64,000 nucleotides of DNA from Limnanthes douglasii subsp. nivea. Lineage: Eukaryota > Streptophyta > Magnoliopsida > Brassicales > Limnanthaceae. This document shows positions 42,590 through 55,148 of this stretch, in pieces. The position numbers and the translations under genes are program-made. Numbering within the stretch: position 1 is the first letter of the stretch; each line of letters starts with the position of its first letter. The stretch spans positions 143,996,997-144,060,996 of the forward strand of contig JAUPFV010000003.1 of the NCBI GenBank assembly GCA_036936605.1, given 5' to 3'. The notes under the pieces are model-generated. The model was given only the letters and a program-made list of their open reading frames with translations. It ran no database searches and was not told the origin of the DNA.

Positions 42590-45500
42590 GATAGAATATG
42601 AGCTGTCCAAAAACATGAAAGCTCTAGAGCAAAGATAAATCTGATTTACATCGAGCAGCTAAAAGACCAAATTCAAACCCGATCCCATAACACAATTCCA
42701 GATTTAAATAGAATAAAGGTTGATTTTTGCAGAAAAAAGATAAGGCACGACCAGATCCATTTTGCATTTCTGGATCCATTTTGTAAGATAATCGGCTGCT
42801 TGATTTTGGACTCTCAAAATGTGAGATATAATCATAGTAGACTTTATCAGTCTTCTGCGACATTGCAAAATATATTTTAATGGGCCATGAAATTTAAAAT
42901 TTGATAAGAGATTAACTAACATCAGAGAATCAGTTTCGATTTTAACTTTATTCCATCCCATCTTACTGTAGATCAGCATGTCATCTAGCAGAGATCAATA
43001 TTCTATCATAATCGGATTCAATTTTTCGTAAAGATTTGTTGATCTTATCATGATTTATCTATTGTGGTCTCTTACTATAATGCCACCTCCAGATAATCCA
43101 TTTGATCTGATAGAAAGTATCGATGTTTACGGTAATCATGGGCAAACGAACACCATTTCAGGTTACTCCGCTTTACTAAAGAACTAATGTAGTTTATGCA
43201 ACCTAAGTCTTGAATTGCTTTTAAGTTTTTCCTCCAGTGCTTAGATATAAAACTTTTAGTTTGATCAGGGCAGAAAGTTATATAGTTAATATAATTGATC
43301 GTAGATTCAGTACTTTGGATTTTGCTATTGAATTTAGCATTGTTTCTCTCTATCCAAATAGTCTATAGAATTATAGAGGGTATTATAGTTCTAACATGAA
43401 CATCATAGTTCGTAGAACAGAACCAAACTCTAATCATACGGGCAATTTTCATGAAGTTGTCAATTTTGATTTTGAATAGACCAACATAGTAGCAGCAAAT
43501 ACTCTAAGAAAAGTCACAATTTATGAACATATGCCTCTAAGTTTCAATATTACAATGGAATTGACATTTAGAAACCAAAAATAATTTTTTTAAAAAATTT
43601 GTATCAACAGAAACGAAGTTTTTCAAAGGTTTCCAAACTAGAAAAACAATTCTAGGAGTTACCATATTCCAAATTTTACCAAACAGATTGGATTTCTTGT
43701 GCTTGGTTCCGATTAGATTCCAGGTATCCTTCATGCTAAAGTTCGAGTCCTTAGAATTATTCCACATAATAGAGTCATATGAGTTACTATTAACAATAGT
43801 ATTTTGGGTCTTGTCCACGGTTGCTTGAGAAAGAAAGCCTTTGAGTCTGTTATTATCCCAAGAATTTTTTTCAAGAACTCTTTGACTTTCTGATGCCTAT
43901 ACCAAGAATTATTTTAATTATTATTCAAAATAATAAGAGGAGATCAATTGTACTAGTTTTCGAGCCAAAAATATATTTCACCCTTTCCCAAGTTCCATAA
44001 TATTAGGCTCCGTAGTCTGTTTAATTTTAGCTAGCCTCTTCCAAGTATGAGATCCAAACTTAGATAGAAAGCTTGTAAATGATGCATTAAGTGTTTTGAA
44101 TTAGTTTATAAGCTCATATTATTCTTGAAATTAAACCATGATTTACAAGCAAAATTATATTGTCAATCAGTTAGCTTAAGAATGTTAAGACCACCTTCAT
44201 TATAAGGTTACACAAGGCATTCTAAGAGGACCCGTGTATTCTGCTTTCACCATTAGTTGATCTTCACATGAATTTGTTTAAAATCTTCTCAATTCTTGTT
44301 ATAATGCCTTTAGGTAAGAAACAAGTTTGTATCCAGTAAGTGGGGATAACCATGAGGACTGAGTTGATCAGGATAAGCCTTCCTCCAAACGATAAGTTAT
44401 TGTTTTCCCAATCCTGGATTTTGTTATTGATCTTGCTGATTAAACTAATTTAGTTGTTGGCCATGTAATTATTTAAAATGATTCCTAGATATATAGTAGG
44501 CAAAGAGCTTGCGCTAAATCTATAGAGATTAGATAGAACAATAATCCTCGTGTTGTTAAGCATAGAAGACATGATGGTTTTGGACTTATGATTGGTTATC
44601 ACTTGACCTGAAACATTCTGATAACTTTGAAGAAAGTAACCCAAATTTGTAATATTAGCATCCAAAATATTAGAAATATTAGAACGGTATCCGCAAATAT
44701 TAAACAAGGAATCAAAATTTTACTCCTTGATAAGAATTACATAGATTTATTGTCATTGAACAATTTATAAAGCCCTCTGATCAGAACCTCCTCAGCAAGA
44801 CTAAAGAAACTAGGGATGAGAGGATCTCCATTTCTCAAACTTCTTTTGGTATTGAAAAAATTGAAAACACTACCATTAATAAGCATAGATATATAGACTG
44901 AGCTAATAAAATTATTAATCAACTTGACAAAACCAGACGAAAAGCCAAAAGTATATAAGACTTTAGTTAATAATTAATGAGAAAGTTTATCGAAAGCATT
45001 AGATATATCAACTTGAATCATTATATTACTAGCATTAGGTAGATCCGTAAGAATATCTGTGAAATATAGATTTTTTCATAATATTATTCTCCTCATCCTT
45101 GTTAGAGCAAGGTAGATCCGTAAGAATGTCTGTGAAACAAGTAGCTTATGATTTTCTAATAAGATCTTTATCAGTAAACATATTGTTTGCTTCATTGATG
45201 TTGTTAATGGTATTTTTCTTTCTTTTTTTGTTAACATATTTATAAAGGACCTTCGTGTTCTTATATCTCTCATTTAGCGAGGTAATATAAAAATTCTGAA
45301 ACCAGTAAGTCTCATCCATTTAAGAGCCATCAGAGGATATGCATTAGCTTTATATTAATCCATTCTTGACTAATTACTGTTGTTTTCTTGATGCAGAACT
45401 TCCTTGTTTTTAACATTAATCTCAGCTTCCTTAACCTTATCAAAGATGTTTCCAAAATGAACTTTGTTCCATTCTATTAAGCGTGCTTTAATCTGTTTTG

Positions 45501-45680
45501 TTTTTGGCAGAAAACAAATAGAGGGAAGCCAGTAAGATCTTTAGTCCAGTTTTTTTCAACAAAAGAGAGGATCTTTGTTTAATACATCTCAATCTAGAAT
45601 GAGCTCACACTTTATGATGGACAACGATGTTTTCCCTAGTTCAAGAAAGTGAATATTCACTGATTTTGCAATACCCCATC
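42590..45680 (-). pseudogene. LINE relic D: RT, zinc-finger and RNase H parts
   Basis: Minus order from right: the RT-upstream linker 45273-45076 (MRDIRTRRSFINMLTKKERK); RT at 44922-44737 (RSLRNGDPLIPSFFSLAEEV, the GLRQGDP block, mutated); 44707-44450 (YQNVSGQVITNHKSK and LPTIYLGIIL); the zf-RVT region 43818-43537 (KIWNMVTPRIVFLVWKPL, CQFHCNIET); and RNase H 42979-42704 (VKIETDSLMLVNLLS, with the Asp of ETDS retained). The endonuclease and ORF1 are missing, and the relic fades out just before the gypsy insertion at 45811. It is the same type as the LINE at 57-62 kb. Confidence 0.8.
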
Positions 45681-45805
45681 GCTTACATAGCTTTGATTCG
45701 TAATCATCCTGGACTTTTTAGATTTCTTATCTTGAAGGTTAGGAGAGTGCTTCCTTTTATCTAGTCGTAGTGAATATTTATTTTGGGGGATGTTTTTTTA
45801 TTGTC

Positions 45806-45810
45806 ATATT
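45806..45810. repeat. Target-site duplication of the gypsy element, left
   Basis: ATATT, identical to 55519-55523. Confidence 0.75.
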
Positions 45811-46132
45811 TTATGAGTTTGGATACTTCAGTCACAACCCACCACTTAAATCCAGACAGGGGAAATTCAGACCATAACATACCACTAAAAAATCCGGGTA
45901 GGACAAATGTAAAACACCTTTTGACTAAGCTATTTGCTAATCTACTTAAAAGACTAATGGGTCCTTAAACTTGACCTGGTTTCACAACTTGACCCGGTAA
46001 GCCCACGGGTCATTAAATTAAGAGTATAAATACCCTAACCACTATCTCACTAATCCTCACACTAAACACAAAATATTTCAAACTTATCAAAACACTTTAC
46101 AAAACTACCCCAACCCAAAATAAACCAAACCA
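45811..46132 (+). repeat. 5' LTR of the gypsy element
   Basis: 322 bp. It carries a TATAAATA promoter-like box at about 46025-46032. It is 48 bp shorter than the 3' LTR because of an indel at about 46052. Confidence 0.9.
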
Positions 46133-46205
46133 AATTGGTGACCACAGTGGGAGCACGAAGGTGCCTGCATTTTACATTCAAAACCATTAAAAAGAACCAG
46201 TTTTG

Positions 46206-47455
46206 ATGAATCCGAACGAGCAAGGAACTCCACCTCCTGTGGTAGAAACGGTTGGGGAAACAAGGAATACACCGTTGAAGATCGAGACAAGTTGAGAGCA
46301 GAAATAGAGGCGCTAAGGGCCATAAAACAAGCGGAAAAGGGTATAAGGGAGAAATCAGGGTCATCAGCTATTCATCATACTGACAACCTTGAGGAGAATG
46401 ATCCATCAATAAAGACTCATCTGACTTAAACAAAACTTACATTAACTCTAAGAAGACACATCGGTCCAAACCTGTTGAAAGTTCAGATTTGTAGTCCTCC
46501 AGTAGCTCTTTGAATGAGGCTCAGCTTGAAGAATATTTGTCATCAAGTAATGATGAATGGAGATCCAGAAAATTATGAAGCTAATAAAAAAATATTCAAG
46601 AAAGAGGGATATGCATGGTAGGCTTAAAATGCATATGAGCGAATGGTCATCCCATAGGCATGCTAATCAGTTGCTGATCCTTTTTCTTTTCAGACCGAAC
46701 CATGTATTTTCACAACACCTAATGAAGACACGGTCTTTAGTCGTAATAAAAACTGGAGACAGTCACCTTTTTCCGCCGAAATACTGTCTAAAAACCTACC
46801 CAAAAGATTTGACAGCTCCAAAATGAAGAAGTATAATGCAAGTAAAGATCCGGACAACCATCTAGAGAAATTCAAGAACTTCATGATGAATTTTTATGAT
46901 GATGACAAAATTTTGTGTAGAGCCTTCTCTCAAAGTTTTATGGGAAGTGCTCTTAAGTGGTATAATAGTTTACCCCAGGGGTGTATTAGAAACTTTGATA
47001 CATTATGGGTTGCCTTCCGAAGGGAATTGTTTGGAAGTAAAAAGGTGAAGGGCAATGGAGATACCATTATCTATTGTGCTCAAGAACCAAACGAGTCTTT
47101 AAAGGACTATATAAGTCGATTCGTGAATACAAAAAATGGATTAGCAGATTGCTTCGAACATGTGGCAATTTCTTCTCAGAGACAAGGGTTGAATCCTGGT
47201 AACTTGGTTGATTTGGTGACTAGGAAGAAAGCAATGACCTGGGGTGGCCTGTTGAATCAAGTGGGAAAAGAGATTAATGTGGAACAAACCAAGAAAACCA
47301 GGGTGCACCGTCAAGTGAGGTCCACCACAACAGCCCCTCCAGCTGCTAACCACTCTGGATATAAGGCTAAGGTGACCAGACAAGGGTCCAACCAGACTAA
47401 ACAAGCTCAGTCCAACCAGAATCAGTCTCAGAGCCAGCGTTCAAGAGGAAAATGA
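46206..47455 (+). pseudogene. Gypsy gag, frameshifted in its N-terminal half
   Basis: Probable start MNPNEQGTPPPVVE at 46206, 73 bp after the LTR. The frame breaks near 46290 and resumes as DKLRAEIEALRAIKQAEKG. The main open part, 46823-47455, encodes the retrotransposon gag domain: MKKYNASKDPDNHLEKFKNF, GSALKWYNSLPQG, DTLWVAFRREL, QEPNESLKDYISRF. It ends in a basic, Gln/Asn/Ser-rich tail. Just upstream, PFSAEIL and LPKRFDSSKM is the standard Tat gag lead-in. No zinc knuckle remains in this frame. Confidence 0.85.
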
Positions 47456-47488
47456 GGTCCTTGGGTTCAGCCATAGTGGTTTGCAGAG

Positions 47489-48290
47489 TTAAGGGAGAAT
47501 GTGGCCACAATATATGACAAGACCAAGGAGGAAGTCCATTTCCGGAAACCGGCGGCACTGCAGTCTCGCAGAGAAAGCCGAAATACTTTTTTTTGCCAAT
47601 ATCATAATGATATTGGCCATAATACTCAAGACTGCATAACATTGAAACAGGAAGTGCAGAACCTTATTGAATGACGCAAGCTGGGAGTTTATGTCAAAAG
47701 AATACGTGGAAATAGGTCTGATAGTGCTCCTCGGACGAGCCTTACAAACAATGCGGGAACATCTGCTCAAAAAGGGGAAATGGTGATTCTTGAAAGATTT
47801 GATGTTGATTTTGAGTACCTGGATCGTGATCCAACTCGGAATAAAGTGGGGGTCATAACATAACAAACCAGGACGGTGTCCAGACTGATCATTTTCTTTG
47901 AGTCACTCACCATCTTTGGAGGAGATACTGTGATAGCACCCACTCCTTCATCACTCAAACAGAAGCATTGTGGGCTTCATAAGCAGATCTGCAGATGTAA
48001 TTGGGGAATTTGAGGAAGGAGTGATATTGGGCAAGGGGCCCTTTATAAAGAGGGTGAGGGTGTTATTCGTTGTAGTAGATTTCCCCACATCCTACAATTC
48101 AATTTTTGGGGGGTCTTGGTTTTCCAGAATGCATGTTCTGCCCTTAACAGTCCATCAATGTTTTAAGTATGCACTTCAAGGGCAAGTAGGTATTGTCCGA
48201 AGTAGTCAGAAGATAGCTAGGGAGTGTTATGCAACTGCTCTGGCTCCTAAGACTTTGGGAGCAGTTTGGATTAATGAAAATTAGTAGTTA
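47489..48290 (+). pseudogene. Gypsy protease region
   Basis: A zinc-knuckle-like remnant lies near 47592-47638 (FCQYHNDIGHNTQDC). The frame 47970-48284 gives FVVVDFPTSYNSIFGGSWF, LTVHQCFKYALQGQVG and ARECYATALAP, the C-terminal half of the Tat aspartic protease and the start of the linker to RT. The catalytic D-S-G stretch should lie before 47950 but is disrupted. Confidence 0.7.
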
Positions 48291-48420
48291 CTGGATCCTT
48301 CTAAGAGAGAGAGAGTGAGATTAATAACCCCAGAGAGGATCCTAGTGTTATAATAACAATTAAAGAAATTGAAAACCACTTTTCTTTGCAGAGGGTAGAA
48401 ATATCAAGATTGGTTCCAAA

Positions 48421-49200
48421 ATGGCGCCAGAGTTAAAAAAGAAATTGTTGTCCTTTTTACTAAACAATCAGTATGTCTTCGCGTGGTGCAATAGTGATGT
48501 AACCAGAGTGCCTGCAAGCGACATCTCACACAAGTTGTCGATCCAGGGTGATGTTGCACCTATTGTGCAGAAAATGAGAGATTTTTCTAAGGAAAAAGCT
48601 GATGTGATAGTCCAAGAGGTTGATCGGCTTACCAAGATGGAACACATAAAGGAATCCCAGTATCCTTTATGGACTAACAGTCTTGTGCTAGTCAAGAAAA
48701 TAACAAGAAATGGTGTATGTGTATTGATTTCACTGACCTTAACAGAGTTTTCCCAAAAGATCTTTATCCAGTCCCCGGGATAGATCAGTTGGTAGACTCA
48801 ACGTCTGGCAACAAGTTGATGTCCTTCATAGATTCTTTCTATGGGTACAACCAGATACAGGTGGATCCGAAGGATCAAGATCATACTACCTTTATAACAG
48901 ACATAGGTCTCCATTTCTATAAGGTGATGCCTTTTGGGTTAAAGAATGTTGGGGCTACTTATCAGAGGTTGGTGAACAAAATATTCGCTAGTAAGATTGG
49001 CAGAAATATGGTGGTATACATAGATGACATGATGGTTAAAAGCCTGGAGGAGGATTTGCATATGATTGATCTTTAAGAAACATTTTCTAATTTGACAACT
49101 GTGAATTTGAAACAAAATCCAGAAAAATGTGTCTTTGGGGTTCGATATGGAAAGTTTATGGGTTATGTGATAAATGAGAAAGGAATACAACCCGACTAGG
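48421..49200 (+). pseudogene. Gypsy reverse transcriptase
   Basis: Frame 48421-48783 gives YVFAWCNSDVTRVPASDISH and TKMEHIKESQYPLWTNSLVL. Frame 48717-49076 gives MCIDFTDLNRVFPKDLYPVP, FIDSFYGYNQIQVDPKDQ, MPFGLKNVGATYQRLVNKIF and MVVYIDDMMVKS with the YIDD active site. The two frames overlap through a single frameshift around 48715-48780. It then runs into stops near 49076. The first catalytic Asp is within FIDS. Confidence 0.88.
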
Positions 49201-49209
49201 ATAAGCTTA

Positions 49210-49960
49210 ATGACCTATTGGAAATGGATCATCCTCGGAATATTGATGAAGTCCAGAGGCTCACTGGAAGGTTGGCTTCCCTAAACTGTTTTATTTCAAG
49301 GTCTTCAGACAAATGTGCTCTGTTTTTCCAAACTTTGAATAATGCTAAAGATTTTAAGTGGTCTCCACAGTGCAATTAAGATTTTGTTGAAATAAAGAAA
49401 CACTTGTCCTCACCAAAGACTCTTTTCAAACTTGTTCAAGGAGAAATGCTCTATGTATACTTGGTTGTGTCCAAGATGTGTTATAAGTGGAGTATTGGTA
49501 AGAGAAATGGACAATTACCCTCGTCTGGTGTACTACATCAGCAAAACGTTTAATAGATGCTGAGATAAGGTACTTAAAGCTTGAAAATTTGGCATTAGCC
49601 TTAGTGATTGCGGCAAGAAAGATGAGGTCGTATTTTCAATCTCATTTCATCATTATCCACACATCTTTCCCATTAAAGAATTTTCTTCAAAAGACAGACA
49701 TATCAAGCAGGATGACCAAATGGTCAGTAGAATTGGGCGATTACGACATTGATTTTGCCCCCCGAACAGCTATCAAAGCTCAATCAGTTGCTGATTTCCT
49801 GGTAGAATTCCATTCGGACAGGAACTCCAAACAAACTTCAGAAGATAAAACCAAGAAAGAATGGGTAGTCCGAACTGATGGTGGTTCAAGCACAATGGGT
49901 TGTGGAGATGGAATTTTCCTAACGTCTCTGTATGATGATAAGATGTACTAATCTATATGC
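49210..49960 (+). pseudogene. Gypsy first RNase H domain
   Basis: After RT, decayed blocks DFNEVQRLTGRLASLNCFIS-like (49240-49300) and YYISKTF (49532-49552) lead into the frame 49589-49951: LALVIAARKMRSYFQSH, KTDISSRMTKWSVELGDYDI and FAPRTAIKAQSVADFLVEF. This is the retroviral-type RNase H and connection of gypsy elements. The N-terminal catalytic Asp is not in frame. Confidence 0.8.
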
Positions 49961-50245
49961 TTTGGGTTCAGGGCCTCCAACAATGAGTCCGATTATGAAG
50001 CAAATATAGCTAGTCTTAAATTGGCTTTCCTATGTGGGGCTAAGAGAGTTTGGTTGATGAGCAACTCTCAACTACTCATCCATCATGCTTAAGGTCAGTT
50101 TGAGGCGAAGAAAGAGCAACCGATCAAGTACTTACTCATCCTGAAAGAAGTGGCAGCGAACTTCAAAAGTGTTTGTTATGAGCATATTCCCAGATCGGAG
50201 AATACACTGGCAGATTCTTTGGCAACTATAGCGTATTCTGAGTTC
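49850..50245 (+). pseudogene. Gypsy second (archaeal-like) RNase H domain
   Basis: WVVRTDGGSSTMGCGDGIFL (49862-49921) is followed after a stop by CFGFRASNNESDYEANIASL, KRVWLMSNSQLLIHH, QFEAKKEQPIKYLL and EHIPRSENTLADSLATIAYS. These are the D, E, D(N) and final D blocks of an RVT_3-type RNase H. The pattern DGGSS...NNE-x-x-YEA...SxSQL...N-x-x-AD-x-L is diagnostic of the extra RNase H in Tat elements. The third catalytic Asp is replaced by Asn (SNSQ for SDSQ). Confidence 0.85.
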
Positions 50246-50559
50246 TACTCTTGGATTCACATACAGCAATGCCCGTCTATACAGCCAAGTCAGAATAAGG
50301 AAGATGGGGAAAGCAGGAGCATACAAGTGATTCAACCTAAAGACTGGAGGTTTTCCCTCATTCAATATATTTCTGATAGGGTTTTGCCTTCGAATAAAGC
50401 TACGGAAAGAAAGATTAAACACAAGGAATGTGGTTTTTTAATCATAACGGGAGTTCTCTATAAACAAATCTGTCAAAAGACCTCTCTTGTGTTGTTTGGG
50501 GATTGAAGAATCCTAAGTCGTTTTATCCGAACTACACGATAGAGAAGGATCAGCCCATT

Positions 50560-51461
50560 GTGGGTACATGGCACTAACCCGAAGAGTGTTATTATCTGGG
50601 TACTATTGGCCACCCATAATGGGAGATGCTAAAGAAATGGTAAAGAAGTGTGATCCACGCCATGAGTACCTATGGGGAATAGACTTAGTTGGACATCTGC
50701 ATATGGCATCTGAGGGGTGCATAACTATTATAGTCTCTATTGATTACTTCTCAAAATGGATAGAGGTAGCTCCTTTGGCAGGAACCACTTCGAATGCAGT
50801 CATTAAATTTATCATATCCAATATATGCTGCAGATTTGGGATCCCTCAAAAGATTACTACAGACAATGGGCCACAATTTGATAACAAGGATATGGAGAAT
50901 TTTTGTGCTTCTAGAGGTATTCAACATTGTTTTTCTTCTCCTTTCCATCCACAAGCAAATGGTCAAGTTGAAATTTCCAACAAGACTATTTTGTCTGGAT
51001 TAAAAAAGAATCTATAATGAGGTGCATGAAAGTGGCCAAGCTATTTGGAAGAAGTGTTATGGTCATACCAAACTACTCATCGGGCTGCTACACAAGATTC
51101 TCGTTTTGCTTTAGTGTATGGGATGGATGCAATTAACCCCATAGAAGCTACTCTACCATCATATAGAGTCCACAACTATTCTGAACAAGCTAATGAGATA
51201 GCAATTAGGAATCAGTTGAACTTAATACAATAAAGAAGGGTTAAAGCTCACTTAAGAACAAATCACTACCAAGGTTTGATGAGGAGCAGATTTGTTTCCA
51301 AGGTCAAAAGAAGAGATTTTCAACGAGGAGATAAGGTGTTAAGAAAAGTTTTCGTACACACCAAGGAGAAGCAGTTCGGTAAGTTGGCTTCGAACTGGGA
51401 AGGCCCCTATGAGGTTTGTGAAAAGCTCAAACCTGGGACATATGGACTTCAGGACAAATAA
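50560..51461 (+). pseudogene. Gypsy integrase with deletion in the zinc-binding region
   Basis: Frame 50568-51017 gives LLSGYYWPPIMGDAKEMVKK then WGIDLVGHLHMASEGC (first Asp), DYFSKWIEVAPL, KITTDNGPQFDN (second Asp) and FHPQANGQVEISNK (catalytic Glu). Between VKKC and WGIDLVG the normal ~20-25 residues with the second C-x-x-C pair are missing. Frame 51045-51233 (LWSYQTTHRAATQDSRFALV) and 51276-51461 (GDKVLRKV, KLASNWEGPYEV) give the C-terminal part with the GPY/F motif. The D,D,E triad is intact in one frame, but the HHCC finger is not. Confidence 0.88.
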
Positions 51462-52056
51462 GGGAGAGTTTTGAATCACCCATGGAATATTGAACATCTC
51501 ACGTTATATTTATAGTAAAATCTTTTGTGTAAATATTTACTTGTTAAATATCAATGTAAATATTAGGGGGCATACTCTTCCCTACCCTGGTGGCGCGGTG
51601 AGGTTTTGATGAGGTGTCCGGTCTTTTATTCAATAATATATGATTCTTTCTTAAAACATTCGGAGTGGTTTTACTACAATTCAATTCAAGTATAAATCAC
51701 TTGTTCAACACCTTGGGTCTTTAGTGAATCGGGTACACTTTGTTAAGTGATGATTATTAAATACATGTCATCAGAGATATTAAACACTCTCATTTTAATA
51801 ATTCTGAAATAATAGGGGCTACTTAAACATTAGCCATGAAAAATTTAAAGAAAAGTATTAAACAAAAGGTAGTTTGATGAATTAAACCTATTCCGACTTG
51901 AACCGAACTAGGAAAAAAACATGCCTTGGCCATCCAAGGACTTTAGGTGTTCAAAGGACCTATTCAGACTTTAACCGAATAGTAATACAAAATTTACCTT
52001 GCCCATCCAAGGAATTTTATTGTTTGGAAATACAAAACATAATATATGATAAAACC
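51462..52056. other. Gypsy non-coding spacer after integrase
   Basis: Includes the ATTAGGGGGCATAC-type purine-rich segment near 51563-51576. No ORF with a recognised domain on the sense strand. Confidence 0.6.
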
Positions 52057-54700
52057 TTAGGGTATGTAACCTTCGGACGTTCCTTCACCACAATCACCTT
52101 TTTTAAGACTTTTGAGTTCGGCACTCGAACTCTGACCAGTTCCCTCTTCATCATAAGTAGTGGAATCTATTCCATTGGAGTAGTTGTGTTTGTCAACATC
52201 TACTAGAGTATGAAATGGGTTGTCTTCGTAATCCACATACTTCCATAGGGGACCTACGGTCCTCTTCGGAAAGGTCTCATGAAACAATAGCACCATGTTA
52301 GACTTGGTCCCATCATCTTTTTTTTCTAAAGAGTCTATTACTTTATTGGTATACTAATCAATACCCGCTTGGATAGCTTTCTCCTGTTGGCTCTTTAATT
52401 CCTCAGTTTCCTTGGACATCTCCGAAACGGTGCTCTCTAGTTTAGTCTTCTCATCGGTTAAGGTTTGAATGAAACCATCCTTGTTCTTCAATTCCTCCTT
52501 CAACATTGTGAGGTATTTTGAAAAAGAGGTTTCCTAAGTCAGAATGCTTAGTCTGGAGCTCAGTTCTGGCTGCTTCCGATGTGGCTAACTTCGTTGTCGA
52601 ATCCTCCTTGTCCTTCTTTAGTGCCTTTATCTCTTTCTTCAGTTCCTCTATACTTTGATGACCGTTTAGAAGACTGTTTGACATAGATTGATTGTTAGAA
52701 GTGAGGGAGTTGATAAGGTTGGTCTGACTTTTCACCTGCCTTTTCAGATCAAGTATTGGCCGGATATGACCAATGAGGAAACGAAGAAATATTTACCATT
52801 GAAGGTCACCATATTGGAAGAACTTGAGGGACGGTAGGGACCTGTAAAATCATCCTTCTAAAAATCATTAAAATACAAACCAATGTCTTGAAAGGCACTG
52901 ATGTCCACTTCATCATTTGCTCCCCCAGTAATATCTCCAGACTTGAGATCTGTCGGGATATCCTCTTGCAAGGTAGGATCACCAGGGGCTGGTTGAGGTT
53001 GGATTTTTGAAGGACGAAGAATTATTTCTTCTCCCGGGGTAACATTCTTCTTCTTAGCAGCTTTCTCATCACTACTGACCCTCCGCTTCCTGTCCTTTGT
53101 AGGGGTCTTTGGTGGGTTCTGCGACCGTCCACCCTCTCTTACTATTTCAACCTCTATTGGTTTGAGCAATGCTGCATCAATCCCCCCATTGGTTCCCCGA
53201 ACCAGTCCGTTTTGTAGCTGCTTGAACCAACTCAGTTGCAGCTTTATTCTTTTTGTTCTTCATCTTGCTAGGAGCCTTTGCTCTGGCTGGTAAGAATAAC
53301 TTGCCATCCTTGGCCTCTATCCTTTTGAGAATCACGCCAAGAGAAGGAAGGGTGGTTAGCTCTTCCCATGTGAGGTATCTCCGGCCTGTGGTGTTCCACA
53401 GATTAGATCTCACGAAATTTCCCGATGTGAAGCAATTATAGAAGGCATTTCCCCAGTGCTTCAAGCCCATGCGTTGATATTCGCACATGTCTTTTTCCCT
53501 CCTCTAAATGTCTGGTGAACTCCTTCGGTACCACTGAAAAGAAGTACCAAGCTAGTCAGAATAGGAAAACTTATAATTTAAAAAGAAAAAACGTGGAAGA
53601 CGAAGAGAAGAAAGGAAATTACCAATGCTTTTCCACCTGCTAGTCAGCATGCTACGGTTGGTGTTGGCCTTAATCTTCCTACCATTTTCCCACCCTCCAC
53701 TAACGAACATGAACTGTGTCCTCTAATTATTTTCGGACTCCAACAGGTCCTCCATAACTTTAAAGTCATTCCCCATGTTGTGATGGTAGAATGAAATCTG
53801 ATCGTTTTTGCACGAGCTTGCTACAACAACAAATTGCTCCATCGGAATTGGGATCTTTGACAACCTTGATGCCATGATACAGGCAAGGAGAGAGTACAAA
53901 ACATTGGGGCTTAATTGGCTAGGGCAGAGTTTGACCAAGTGAAGATATTTCACGATCTCTGGGTCTAAAGGGAACCGGAGTCCCCGGTTTAGCACTTCGG
54001 TAAATAATACCACCTCGTTCCGCTTGCAATCGATAGGAGTCTCCGGAGTGATAGGTATCCTTATATTTACAGACTCCGGAATCCCCCATTTAGTCCGGAT
54101 TTGGCCCAACTCAACAGTATGGGTGTAGATGTAGTTGATGTTTTGCAAGGCCAACAGATATTTCATGCTAACGTGTTTGAAACAAGGGCCTACCTTGCCC
54201 TCTAAGCACTCCGGAAGCGAGTCTAGATGAGTCATACATACTTTTACCTTACTCTTTCCTTTATTATCAGAATATGTTTCTCCCGTTTGACCTGATGCTT
54301 CGGTTTCGTAGGGGCCTCCTCGATGCTATCTTCCAAAATATCTTTTCCAGAGACTTTTCTGTATCAGAACCCATAGTAATAAAGGGAGAGGGTTTTCTGA
54401 TGCTTGAAACGACATGTTTCCTTAGACACGGGAGGTTGAGACTCTTGAACAAAAGAACCAGAATGGAGGGGTGAAAGGTTTGGTTTGAATGAAAGCTGTC
54501 TGGACCTAGGGTTTTTGGAAGAGGATGACCCTTGATCAGCGTCTTGAGTTGGTTGACTGGTTTTCTCACCTGGAGAAACTGGGAGGCTGGCGGCAATATG
54601 GTTCTCTCTTTCTACCTTTCTCACTCTCTCTAACTCTGACAAATTCAACCAGCCCCCTTTCACTAAAGCGTCTCTGGCTGTTAACATAAAATCTCTCAAG
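52057..54700 (-). pseudogene. Antisense gene inside the gypsy 3' region (transposase_28-like)
   Basis: Six minus-strand frames follow one another: 54699-54364, 54596-54267, 54235-53723, 53488-53177, 53169-52858 and 52735-52451 (then 52296-52057). The best conserved, 170 codons at 54235-53723, reads FTEVLNRGLRFPLDPEIVKY, LVKLCPSQLSPN, then IPMEQFVVVASSC. This resembles the 'putative gypsy-type transposon' domain (Pfam Transposase_28), known from antisense or extra ORFs of plant elements. Next come a basic Lys/Arg/Pro-rich part (KAPSKMKNKKNKAA, KDRKRRVSSDEKAAKKK) and a coiled-coil-like stretch (ELKKEIKALKKDKEDS). It is broken by frameshifts. Possible introns cannot be excluded, so the gene model is loose. 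Confidence 0.65.
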
Positions 54701-55148
54701 AACGATTTGAAGGTAAAGATGAATATCTCTCTAGAAAAGCTTTTAGTGTGGAAGACAATAAAATAGTAAAATAATATTTATATAACAATAAAAAGTAACA
54801 GTTACCTAGGAGAAGTGGAAGAGGGTTTTTGCAATGATTAAAGGTTGCGCAAACGTGTGAAGAATCAAAAGCCTGGGTAACTTTCTAGACTTAGTGGGTA
54901 CGTCGGTCTATAAAAAATAACGGCTGGTAGGTCGAACCAAATATTGACACGTGTCCCACGATCCAAGAAGAAAACTCTTATAATTCTGGGAAGAGAGACC
55001 AATCCTGACGAATTTCGAACTGGGTTAGTGTTAAAAATAAACTTCTTTGTTTGGACGAACACGAGCAGATCAGATGAAGTTGATATTGGCGTGGTGGATT
55101 TTTTTAGCCCTACCAGAGATATTTAGCAAGGCCTAAAAAAGGGGTTAC

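Noticed and set aside
47141..47866. Long minus ORFs opposite gypsy gag/protease
   Set aside because: The plus strand carries recognisable gag and protease blocks here; these are shadow frames, unlike the antisense gene at 52-54.7 kb.
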